Shown here in pieces: positions 43,146-51,163 of a stretch of DNA of 64,000 bases; the first letter of the stretch is position 1; every line of letters begins with the position of its first letter. Where the stretch lies: positions 52,059-116,058 of the forward strand of contig CAZGXI010000013.1 of assembly GCA_964529715.1 (NCBI GenBank), read 5' to 3'. The notes beneath the pieces were generated by a model. That model was not told the origin of the DNA and did not search any database. It saw nothing but the letters and a program-made list of their open reading frames with translations. The translations under genes were made by a program, and so were the position numbers. The DNA comes from CAZGXI01 sp964529715 (GTDB lineage Bacteria; Chloroflexota; Anaerolineae; Aggregatilineales; Ch27).

Positions 43146-46100
43146 TCACGCTTCACCGTCTTGTGCCGGGTTTTGGCAACGGACAACAACCAGCGTGATG
43201 TCGTCAAATTGTGGCTCGTCGCCCGTGTGCTGATCGATGGCTTCGATGATGGCCTGCGTCACCCGGTTGGCAGCGTGTCGGCGATTTTCTAAGACGGTAT
43301 TTTCCAGGCTGCGCAGACCGAACTGTTCCCCCTTCGGCGAACGGGCTTCGGTAAGGCCGTCGGTATAGAGCACCAACAGGTCGCCGGGTTTCAGGTAGGT
43401 TTTTTGTGTCTCCAGGCGAATGTTATCCACCACGCCAAGCGCGATCCCCTTAATTCGGAGCAGTTCGATGCTGCCACTGTCGCGCACCACGAACGGTGGA
43501 TTGTGGCCCGCACTGGCATAGCACAACTCGCCGTCGGCAGGCCGCCAAATGCCATACCAAATGGTGACGAATAGATCGGAGCGGCTGTCGGCAAGCAATA
43601 ACTCGTTGACACGCGAGAGAGTGGCTGCCGGATCGTCACGGTTACGTGCCACCGCACGGATCAGGGTACGACTGAGGGCCATATATAACGCGGCGGGTAC
43701 GCCCTTGTCAGCCACATCCGCCACAACCAGCCCCCACACCCCTTCGCGCAGGGGAATAAAATCGTAGAAGTCGCCCCCCACCAGTCGCGCCGCCCGGTAG
43801 TAAGCAGCCACGTCCCAGCCCCAGACAGAGGGAGCGCTGTCTGGCAAAAAGCTGGTTTGAATATCCCTGGCAACTTCCAGTTCACGTTCAAGCCGCTGAC
43901 GTTCGGAAGCCAGGGTTTGCAGACGGCTGGTTTCCAGGGCCAGCGCCGTCTGCGAAGCAATACCGGTAAGGATGTTCATGCGGCGCTGATCGGCGGCTTC
44001 GTCAACCTCACGAGGGCGGTCCACTAACATTACGCCCACCAACTTGCCCTGCGTGATCAGGGGCAAGCCCAAGATACACGGCGCTTCAAAGATACGCTCC
44101 AGATGTGGCGGCAGGTCCTGCGTCCCCCCTTCGCCCGCCAAAATCGGTATGGTCGAAGTGCTCAGGCGAGCAAAATAGGGATGTTCGGCAGCGGCGATCT
44201 CGAGTTTGGCGAAGGCCTCTTCTGCTGGCGGGGGAAGGCCGTAGGACACGCCACCATAAAAGCTGCCTTGCCGCGCGTTCCAGTGCAGCACCCCGCAACG
44301 TGACACGCCGACCAGCAGCGGCGTCAGCCGAACGATGGTTTCCAGGGTGGAGTACAGTTCTACCTGCGCATTGACGGCCTGCGCTACCTGAAGCAGCGCC
44401 GTCGTGACCCAGGCTTCTTCCTGCTGCGCAGCATAAAGCTGGGCGCTTTCAATCGCCAGCGCGGCCTGATTGGCGATCCCACCGATCAACTCGATCTTGC
44501 GCGCGCTAAACGGCCCCTGCCCGGCACGCTGACCGATAACCAAGGCTCCCACAATCTCACCTTTGGCATATAGCGGCAACATCACCCCCTGGCCGATACG
44601 CACTTCTTCAGAGATGCCCGGACGGGTGAACGTTTGCTCATCCAGAAACACCAGCTCACCGGTCCGTAGCAGGTCTGCCAAAGGAGGCCAGGAATCGGGA
44701 GAGAGGTTCTGCCCAACCAATGCCTGGACGATTTCCGGGTCCGCGCCTTCAATTTCCACAATGCGGAAACTGCCACGCTCGATCAACAGCACAGCGCACC
44801 AGTTCACGCCGACGAGCAACGGGGTGATGCGCGCGACGGTGCGCAATACCTCGTCCAGGTTAGACGCGCGAGCGGTGGCATCGGCAACCTGGAGCAGCGC
44901 AGTAGAAATCCAGGCTTCCTCACGCTGGGCCATATAAAGCTGCGCGTTGGCAATCGCCATCGCCGACTGGGTGGCAAAGGAATTGATGATCTCGATGTCC
45001 TCCAGCGAGAAACGCCCCATGCCCTGGTGATCGATCCCCAGATAACCAAGCAGTTCGTCGCCCAACGTGAGCGGGATAAACAAATGATCATGCGCTTCTG
45101 GTCCATCTACCGGACCATCGGGGTGAAACAGATTGGTCAGGACAGCGGCGATGTCGGCGTCAGCGGGAATCAAACTACCCATGAGCGGCGAATTTTCCGC
45201 ATTGCCCCGCACGGCGCTGATACGGTAGCCGTTTTCGGCTTCGTCTGCCAAGACGATAGCCGCCGCGTCTACCGTGATAACCCGCTCCAACCCTTGCAAG
45301 ATACCATGCAGCACACTATCTATTTCCAGGCTAGCACCCAACACCGCACTGACCTCGCGCAGGGCCTCGGCCAGGATACGGCGGCGCTTTTCCCAGGCAT
45401 AAAGGGTCGCGTTACGCAGCGCAATGGCGATAGTGTCGGCCAACGCCTGAGCCAGGCTCAGGTCCTCCGGCGAGAAAGCATCGGGTTCCAGGCTTTGAAT
45501 ATCGAAAACGCCGAGAACCTGTTTTCCCATACGGATAGGCACAACCAGCTCAGATAGCGTGTCTTCGACGCCGGGGCCGGGTACATAACGTGGGTCACTG
45601 TAAACGTCGCCCGTTACAATCGCCTCCCCCGTGCGTGCCGTCTCTGGGATCAACCCTTTGTCGTTGAGATCGTAAGCCAGTTGCTCGATGGTCCACAGCC
45701 CGCTGTGGACGCCGCTCCCGGCCCGGAATACAATTCGGTCGCCCTCTCGCAAAAAGACATGTGTGCGGTCGTAACCAAAGTAGTCCGTCACCAGGTCCAC
45801 GACTTCTTCCAGCAGATCGTCAATGTTCAAAATCGAGACGACGGCCCGGCTCGCTTCGGCCAGGGCATTCAGGCGTTCGCGCTGCAGGCGTTCAGCCTCG
45901 TAAGTTTCAGCCTCCTGGATCGCCAGGGCAAGCTGGCTCGCCAGCGTTTCCAACATGGGCACATCTTCGTGGCTGAACGCGCCCTCTTCGTCACTTTGCA
46001 CATCCAACACGCCCAGTACGTTACGCTCCACCACCAGCGGCACAGCCACCTCGGCGCGCGTTTCACTGAGGACGGCCAGATGGATATAGCGGTCGTCTTG

Positions 46101-46994
46101 CGTTACATCAGGAGCGAGGGCCGTTTTGGCATGGGTGGCAACCCAGCCGATCAATCCCTGGTCGAGTTGCAACTGGGGCAGCCGCGCCTGAAAGACGGGA
46201 TGGCTGCTAGCCCCCAGCCGCAGGAGCGGCTCTTTGGTATCCCGGATGAAGATATTGACGGCGTAATAGCCGAAGGTATCATGAACCAGGGTGACGATCT
46301 GGCGGAACAGCGCGGGCAGCGGCTGAATCGCCGTGATCTGACGGCTGACCTCGCTGACCAGCTGCATCTGCCGGTTGCGCTGGCGGGTACGTTCAAAAAG
46401 CTGGGCATTGGCAATAGCCCCGGCAGCCTGGTTGGTAAGCACGGTGAGCAAACGCAGGTCGTTGGTAGTAAAAGCGTTAGGCTGGTCGCTCTGCACTGCG
46501 ATCACGCCAATCGCCTCGCCTCCTGCGATCAGCGGAGCAAAAAGCGAGGAGCGCGCAGGATGCTCCGACCGGTAGCTAGGCCGGGCAGGGAGAGTTTTCC
46601 ACTCCGCCTCGTAATCCCCGACGAGCAATCCTTGACCCGTCTGACGGACCCAGCCGATCAGGCCCTCTTTGGCCGCGTTATGAAAACGCTGCCTGGGTAG
46701 TCGCCGGCCATCGCGCAGCCAGACCACGATTATGTAGTCATCCTGATCGAACAGCCCTAACTGGAAATTGGCCGTATCGATGACACGGCTGGCCTGCCGA
46801 TAGACGACCTCACACAACGCATCCAGTTTGAGCTGCGCGCCCAGGATGGCCTGACCGAAGTCGGCCAGGGCGTCTAACGCTGGCGCACCAGGCAGGCTAC
46901 GTGAACGCCAGATACGCCTCTGGCGGAGGCCCCAGATCGCCAGGCCGAACCCGACCAGCGCCAGAAGCAGCAATCCGAGGGGGGCGAGTTCCAT
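43146..46994 (-). CDS. Six-GAF-domain PP2C (SpoIIE/RsbU-type) phosphatase
   Basis: 1,282 residues: one N-terminal membrane helix (1-22), about six successive GAF domains (roughly 50-200, 215-365, 375-530, 540-690, 700-860, 870-1030), a helical linker (LASERQRLERELEVARDIQTS in outline) and a PP2C domain (about 1055-1275) with metal residues in VGGDFYDF, VADVADKG and the late FDDITLVVV. Such phosphatases remove phosphate from STAS antagonists to release sigma factors or other targets. The upstream genes encode exactly those partners. GAF domains suggest multiple small-molecule inputs. The last two GAFs are close to each other in sequence, a sign of duplication. Confidence 0.92.
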   Translation of the reverse strand: MELAPLGLLLLALVGFGLAIWGLRQRRIWRSRSLPGAPALDALADFGQAILGAQLKLDALCEVVYRQASRVIDTANFQLGLFDQDDYIIVVWLRDGRRLPRQRFHNAAKEGLIGWVRQTGQGLLVGDYEAEWKTLPARPSYRSEHPARSSLFAPLIAGGEAIGVIAVQSDQPNAFTTNDLRLLTVLTNQAAGAIANAQLFERTRQRNRQMQLVSEVSRQITAIQPLPALFRQIVTLVHDTFGYYAVNIFIRDTKEPLLRLGASSHPVFQARLPQLQLDQGLIGWVATHAKTALAPDVTQDDRYIHLAVLSETRAEVAVPLVVERNVLGVLDVQSDEEGAFSHEDVPMLETLASQLALAIQEAETYEAERLQRERLNALAEASRAVVSILNIDDLLEEVVDLVTDYFGYDRTHVFLREGDRIVFRAGSGVHSGLWTIEQLAYDLNDKGLIPETARTGEAIVTGDVYSDPRYVPGPGVEDTLSELVVPIRMGKQVLGVFDIQSLEPDAFSPEDLSLAQALADTIAIALRNATLYAWEKRRRILAEALREVSAVLGASLEIDSVLHGILQGLERVITVDAAAIVLADEAENGYRISAVRGNAENSPLMGSLIPADADIAAVLTNLFHPDGPVDGPEAHDHLFIPLTLGDELLGYLGIDHQGMGRFSLEDIEIINSFATQSAMAIANAQLYMAQREEAWISTALLQVADATARASNLDEVLRTVARITPLLVGVNWCAVLLIERGSFRIVEIEGADPEIVQALVGQNLSPDSWPPLADLLRTGELVFLDEQTFTRPGISEEVRIGQGVMLPLYAKGEIVGALVIGQRAGQGPFSARKIELIGGIANQAALAIESAQLYAAQQEEAWVTTALLQVAQAVNAQVELYSTLETIVRLTPLLVGVSRCGVLHWNARQGSFYGGVSYGLPPPAEEAFAKLEIAAAEHPYFARLSTSTIPILAGEGGTQDLPPHLERIFEAPCILGLPLITQGKLVGVMLVDRPREVDEAADQRRMNILTGIASQTALALETSRLQTLASERQRLERELEVARDIQTSFLPDSAPSVWGWDVAAYYRAARLVGGDFYDFIPLREGVWGLVVADVADKGVPAALYMALSRTLIRAVARNRDDPAATLSRVNELLLADSRSDLFVTIWYGIWRPADGELCYASAGHNPPFVVRDSGSIELLRIKGIALGVVDNIRLETQKTYLKPGDLLVLYTDGLTEARSPKGEQFGLRSLENTVLENRRHAANRVTQAIIEAIDQHTGDEPQFDDITLVVVRCQNPAQDGEA

Positions 46995-47070
46995 GACGCC
47001 TGTTTCTCAAAAATCAAGCAGGGCGGAAACACGCTCCGCCCTGGCCTGGAAGCGCAAACATATCGCCCGG

Positions 47071-47877
47071 TCAGGCGGCTTCATCGGCGATGCTTTGCAG
47101 AGCATCGTCTACTGTATGGTAGATGCCAAAGAGCTGGTCGAAGCCGACCGTTTCAAAAACTTCGAGGACGTGCGGGGTTAGCCCGGCGAGCTTTACATCG
47201 CCGCCACGTTCGCGCGCGCGCCGCCAGGTATTCACCAACACTTTGAGGCCGCTGGTAGAGATGTACGTGACATCGCTCATGTTCACGACAAGGCGAACGC
47301 GCCCGGATTCGATCTGCCCATTGAGCACGGTTTGCAGTCCTGGCGCAGTATTGGATTCCAGCCGCCCATTCGGGATAACTTCCCAGTAACCCTTATCCAG
47401 TGGGCGCACCGGAGTCCCCATCTCCAGGCCGGCCCCCCTGGTGACGGCGAGATTCTTGGGTGTTTTCAGCTTGGCGATGGTCAGATGGTTACGGTTGTTC
47501 TCATAAGCGTAGGTGGCTTCGTCCATCATCTTTTTGATGAAGTAAATGCCCCACCCGCCCCGTCCACGTTCCGAAAGTGCCGCGTTAGGGTCGGGTTCGG
47601 CATGCAGCAGGGGATTGAAGGGCGGGCTATCATCAACGATGCGGATGACGTAACGGTCTGGCTTATCGCAGCAGATGATTTCGATCCAGCCGCTGGGGTT
47701 GTTGCGCCCATAGCCGTGTTCGATGATGTTCGTGCAGGCTTCATCAACGGCCATCTGACAATGGTAAGCCGCCCGATCATCGAGGCCGACCTTGCGGGCC
47801 ACGCTTACGACAAAATCACACACTTCGGGAACCTTGCTCAAGATTCCCGGTATCACCATCCGATATTCTTCGTCCAT
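47071..47877 (-). CDS. Fused anti-sigma kinase (RsbW-like) and STAS antagonist
   Basis: 268 residues: an N-terminal GHKL kinase (about 1-135; N-box VDEACTNIIEHGYG, VDDSPPFNP, GRGGWGIYFIKKMMDE) and a C-terminal STAS domain (about 158-265; VVNMSDVTYISTSGLKVL). The kinase half should phosphorylate the Ser of a STAS protein; the fused STAS has the Ser context TSGL. In the usual partner-switching system these are two proteins. A fused pair may regulate itself or the separate STAS protein encoded just upstream. AGGGGA precedes the ATG. Confidence 0.9.
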   Translation of the reverse strand: MDEEYRMVIPGILSKVPEVCDFVVSVARKVGLDDRAAYHCQMAVDEACTNIIEHGYGRNNPSGWIEIICCDKPDRYVIRIVDDSPPFNPLLHAEPDPNAALSERGRGGWGIYFIKKMMDEATYAYENNRNHLTIAKLKTPKNLAVTRGAGLEMGTPVRPLDKGYWEVIPNGRLESNTAPGLQTVLNGQIESGRVRLVVNMSDVTYISTSGLKVLVNTWRRARERGGDVKLAGLTPHVLEVFETVGFDQLFGIYHTVDDALQSIADEAA

Positions 47878-47900
47878 CGTCCCCTATCTGTTCTGGAAAG

Positions 47901-48233
47901 CTAAAAACTGCCGACGGCCTCGACCTGCGTAGGAAAGATTTCAAAGATGGAGTCCAGTCCGGCCAGTTCAAGCACTTCCAACACGCGCTCAGAAGGCGCC
48001 GCCAGCCGCAGGTCGCCGGTGCCGCGCTTGACCTTTTTCAGGGCTGTGACCATCTCCCGCAGGCCCGCGCTGCTCATGTACTCGACGCCCGACAGATCGA
48101 CCACGATTTGGGTGTGCCCGGTGTCGATAGCCGTGTTGAGGGCCTCGCCAAGTTCGTTGGCATTGGTGCTGTCGATCCGCCCCATAACTTCAAAGAGTGT
48201 GACGCGCTTGAGTTCAGACGTCTTGATTTCCAT
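47901..48233 (-). CDS. STAS-domain anti-sigma factor antagonist
   Basis: 110 residues, a single STAS domain (VVDLSGVEYMSSAGLREMV with the target Ser). In partner switching, the unphosphorylated form binds the RsbW-like kinase and frees its sigma factor. ATG 48233 is chosen (AAGGAG, 9 nt) over an upstream start in the same frame that would add 30 residues without family match. First gene of the three-gene module. No sigma factor is encoded nearby. Confidence 0.9.
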   Translation of the reverse strand: MEIKTSELKRVTLFEVMGRIDSTNANELGEALNTAIDTGHTQIVVDLSGVEYMSSAGLREMVTALKKVKRGTGDLRLAAPSERVLEVLELAGLDSIFEIFPTQVEAVGSF

Positions 48234-48434
48234 CCTGGCGCTCCTTGCGCACGATGCACGGTTGCCTGCGGTAAAGCATTTATCGAAATTCAAAACCTGC
48301 CCAAATGAGTATTGAGACGGCATCTATTTTGAGCGAAGCCGGCGCGGTTGTCAAATTTTTGGGCGGAATGTTGGAATAACCTGGGGCATGTTCTATAATG
48401 AACTCTAAACAAAGAGGAAATCGGGCGGGATCAG

Positions 48435-48710
48435 ATGAATTGGGGAGCGTGGCTAGGCCTGACCATTGTCTTTGCGGCCCTGATGCTGGTCGTGCAGCGT
48501 ACCGAGGCGCGGCGGCGGCGGGTGACAGCGCTGGTCATGCTGGTAGCAGCGGAACTGGTGCGCCGCTACCTGATGTATCGCGGCTGGCCGGTTGAGGGGT
48601 TTTGGGCGTTTGGAGCGGCGCTGATCCTGAACGTGCTGTTCTGGCTGCTGATCGGGCGCAAACGTCCGCCGCACTCCAGCGATGAGATTCAGGTTATTGG
48701 AAACGAGTGA
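48435..48710 (+). CDS. Small two-helix membrane protein
   Basis: 91 residues with helices near 5-20 and 58-72, separated by an Arg-rich segment (TEARRRRVTALVM), and an Asp/Glu-rich tail. No family recognised. Divergent from the partner-switching module and convergent with the Mrp-type gene. Confidence 0.6.
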   Translation: MNWGAWLGLTIVFAALMLVVQRTEARRRRVTALVMLVAAELVRRYLMYRGWPVEGFWAFGAALILNVLFWLLIGRKRPPHSSDEIQVIGNE

Positions 48711-48713
48711 AAA

Positions 48714-48735
48714 GGGGCAGCCCGGCGGCTGCCCC
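48714..48735. terminator. Terminator between two convergent genes
   Basis: GGGGCAGCC (48714-48722) pairs with GGCTGCCCC (48727-48735), CGGC loop, preceded by AAAA. Serves the small membrane gene and, in the other direction, the Mrp-type gene. Confidence 0.7.
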
Positions 48736-48754
48736 TGCGATTTGCCCGGTGCGC

Positions 48755-49816
48755 TTAGCCGATCACGCTGATCGGGATCACGTCTGTCTGGGAGAGCATA
48801 ACCACGCTCACGCGGGCAGCGACATCCTGCGCCAGTTTGCGAAAGGCCACCCCGGCGGGCGACTCCGGCGCAGTGACAACGGTGGGCCGCCCTACATCGC
48901 CACCCTTACGCACGTTGGCGTCCATCGGAATGCGCCCCAGGAAAGGCACGCCGCGCTGCTGCGCCAGACGCTCACCGCCGCCCTCGCCAAAAACCTCGCC
49001 GCTCATGTTTTCCACCACACCCAGGATCGGCACCTGCAACATCTCAAACGTTGCCAGACCCTTGACGGCGTCGTCCAATGACACCATTTGCGGCTGCGTG
49101 ACGATCACCGCACCGGTCAGGGGCACGCTTTGGGCCAGGCTAAGCTGTGCGTCGCCTGTGCCAGGAGGCAGGTCCACGATTAGGTAGTCCAAGTCGTCCC
49201 AGGCGACCTTGTTGAAAAAGTCACGAATTGCGCCGTGCAGCATCGGCCCGCGCCACACCAGCGGTTTGTCCGGGTCGGTCAGAAAGCCCATGCTCATCAC
49301 CTGGATACCGTACGCCTCAAAAGGCAGCAGCTTTTCATCCCGGATGCGCGGTTGGGCCGCCTGTAGGCCAAGCATCATAGGGATGTTCGGGCCGAGGATA
49401 TCGGCGTCCATCAGGCCGACCTTCGCGCCGTGCTGGCCCAACGCCACTGCCAGGTTAACGGCAACCGTGCTTTTGCCCACACCGCCCTTGCCGCTGCCGA
49501 CGGCAATAATACTGCGCATAGGGGTTTGCAAGCGTCCGTGCAGCCGCCGGTCGGCAGGAACCTGGCTGTCCCAGGTGATCTCGACATCCCGGATGCCCTC
49601 AACTTTGCCGACCAGCGCCTCGCGGCAGAAACGGTCGAAGACATCTTTGAGCGGGCAGGCAGGTGTGGTCAGCACCAGGCGGAAGCGCGCGATGCCGTCC
49701 TCCACGCGCAGATCGCGCACCATGTTCAAAGATACAATATCACGGCGCAGTTCCGGCTCGATAACTTTGCTCAGCGCGGCCAGCGCCGCATCGTGTAGAC
49801 GAGATTGATCGGTCAT
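48755..49816 (-). CDS. Mrp/NBP35-type P-loop ATPase with N-terminal DUF59 domain
   Basis: 353 residues: DUF59 (MIP18-like) domain (about 1-90; VIEPELRRDIVSLNMV, TTPACPLKD) and a ParA-like ATPase (about 100-340; deviant Walker A GSGKGGVGKST, ADILGPNIPMMLG, DLPPGTGDAQLS). Mrp/ApbC proteins help deliver iron-sulfur clusters. The Cys-x-x-Cys after ENMS that bridges the cluster in the dimer of many members is missing here; the stretch is ENMSGEVFGEGGGERL. ATG 49816 follows GAGGAG at 5 nt. The iscX-nuo operon upstream fits an iron-sulfur role. Confidence 0.9.
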   Translation of the reverse strand: MTDQSRLHDAALAALSKVIEPELRRDIVSLNMVRDLRVEDGIARFRLVLTTPACPLKDVFDRFCREALVGKVEGIRDVEITWDSQVPADRRLHGRLQTPMRSIIAVGSGKGGVGKSTVAVNLAVALGQHGAKVGLMDADILGPNIPMMLGLQAAQPRIRDEKLLPFEAYGIQVMSMGFLTDPDKPLVWRGPMLHGAIRDFFNKVAWDDLDYLIVDLPPGTGDAQLSLAQSVPLTGAVIVTQPQMVSLDDAVKGLATFEMLQVPILGVVENMSGEVFGEGGGERLAQQRGVPFLGRIPMDANVRKGGDVGRPTVVTAPESPAGVAFRKLAQDVAARVSVVMLSQTDVIPISVIG

Positions 49817-49929
49817 TGGCTCCTCGTGGATTCGACCGCAGGCGCGCAAGAATGTAATTCCACGCCCTGCCTGTTTTTATGAAAAAATTGAATTTTATTG
49901 TAACGCGCCCTGGCCACACGTCCACTGTT

Positions 49930-50277
49930 TCAACGCAGTTCGGGTTCAGGAACAACACCATGTTCTTGCCAGAGAAGAATGTCCTGCCGGGCGATCTGCC
50001 AATGTCGGATCAACTCACGGTCGCCGCCCTTGAAACGGGTGATGACCTGTTGAGCGCACAAGGTGCAACCGCGCATAGCCCGGTAGCTATCGGCGTGGCA
50101 AGACAAACAGCCATCCAGACGAACCATCAGCAGCACGAACCCCAAAACGTCCGGGTGATTCTGCGGCAGGGCCGCAATGCGTTCGACCAAGGCACACCAT
50201 TCCGGACCACGCAAATGCGCCAACATCGGGATAACACGCGGCGGAAACAGTACCTCAGTATCGTCCTGATATAACAT
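49930..50277 (-). CDS. Conserved-looking hypothetical protein with CxxC motifs
   Basis: 115 residues. Cys are grouped in GCLSCHADSYRAMRGCTLC, two CxxC pairs which could bind zinc or haem; a single CxxCH at the start of the group is compatible with haem but a signal peptide is absent. ATG 50277 follows GGAGGAAG. The frame runs 50 residues further upstream but that part is unlike protein. It lies between the nuo operon and the Mrp gene on the same strand. No function recognised. Confidence 0.65.
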   Translation of the reverse strand: MLYQDDTEVLFPPRVIPMLAHLRGPEWCALVERIAALPQNHPDVLGFVLLMVRLDGCLSCHADSYRAMRGCTLCAQQVITRFKGGDRELIRHWQIARQDILLWQEHGVVPEPELR

Positions 50278-50398
50278 GGCGGCACTTCCTCCACGAATCC
50301 CACGCAACCTGAGAATCCTATCGTGGGCAGGGTGGCACCCAAACGGTGATGAGCAAAATGAGAACCGGCAACGACCACCGGGAAAAGGAGGAAAAGCA

Positions 50399-50435
50399 CC
50401 ACCCTCACAGGACCCATGTCTCCCCATGAGGGTGG
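50399..50435 (-). terminator. Terminator after nuoI
   Basis: Arms CCACCCTCA (50399-50407) and TGAGGGTGG (50427-50435). Read on the minus strand it is followed by a T-rich stretch (GCTTTTCCTCCTTTT). It ends the leftward iscX-nuo operon. Confidence 0.6.
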
Positions 50436-50456
50436 CGGGCGTTAGTTAGGGCGTTG

Positions 50457-51107
50457 TCACTCGGCGGCTTTGTCTTTGCCCCCGGCTTTTTGTGCTTTCG
50501 CTTTTGCCTTCAATACATCTTTGTGTTCCCAGCCACCACGCTCTTGAGCTTCTTCCTCGGCGGTGGTCGGCGCAATCGACAGCCAGTACCGGAATTCCTT
50601 TTGCAGCCGTTTTTTATCGAAGATGTGGGCCGAGGTACGGTCGTAGCTGGAAAGTTCGTAGTCATGATCCATCTTGATCGCGTCGAAGGGGCAAAACTCG
50701 GCGCAGAAACCGCAGTTCATGCAGATGTCGATGTCGATGTAAAAGGCTTCCGGCTCCGGTTTGGGGCGGCCCGTCGCCGGGTCGGTGCTGCGCACGATCC
50801 AGATACACTGGGGTGGGCAGACTTTGGCGCAGATGCCGCAGCTCGTGCACCAGTCGTGGCCGGGGTTTTCTTCTGCGTCTAGGTTATTGATGACCAGGAA
50901 AGGGATGAACCGAAAGCGTTCCGGCACAGCGAGCTTTTCTTCAGGATATTCCACGGTGAAAATACCGCGCTCCCGCACCCCCTGGCGCATCTGGAAGCCG
51001 AAACCGCTTCGCTTGCCTTTGCCCAAAAACTTAAGGTCCTCGATGTAGCTTTCCAGAAAATGCCTGAGCGTGACGCCCATGCCCTTGAGAATGCCCAGTC
51101 CGTACAT
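50457..51107 (-). CDS. nuoI: NADH-quinone oxidoreductase subunit I
   Basis: 216 residues with two 4Fe-4S motifs, CTSCGICAKVCPPQC and CMNCGFCAEFCPFDA, which carry clusters N6a/N6b of complex I between NuoB and the hydrophilic arm. The Lys/Ala-rich C-terminal tail is longer than usual. ATG 51107 follows GGAG at 5 nt, so the TTG further upstream is not used. Last gene of the operon. Confidence 0.94.
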   Translation of the reverse strand: MYGLGILKGMGVTLRHFLESYIEDLKFLGKGKRSGFGFQMRQGVRERGIFTVEYPEEKLAVPERFRFIPFLVINNLDAEENPGHDWCTSCGICAKVCPPQCIWIVRSTDPATGRPKPEPEAFYIDIDICMNCGFCAEFCPFDAIKMDHDYELSSYDRTSAHIFDKKRLQKEFRYWLSIAPTTAEEEAQERGGWEHKDVLKAKAKAQKAGGKDKAAE

Positions 51108-51163
51108 GCCGACTCCATTCAACAGGCCGTCGTCGGGGTCTGCCCGACCGAAATAGCGACGGG

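Noticed and set aside
45681..46700. A 339-codon open frame on the plus strand
   Set aside because: Lies wholly antisense to the GAF-PP2C gene; its sequence has no family features and follows from the G+C-rich codon use of the real gene.
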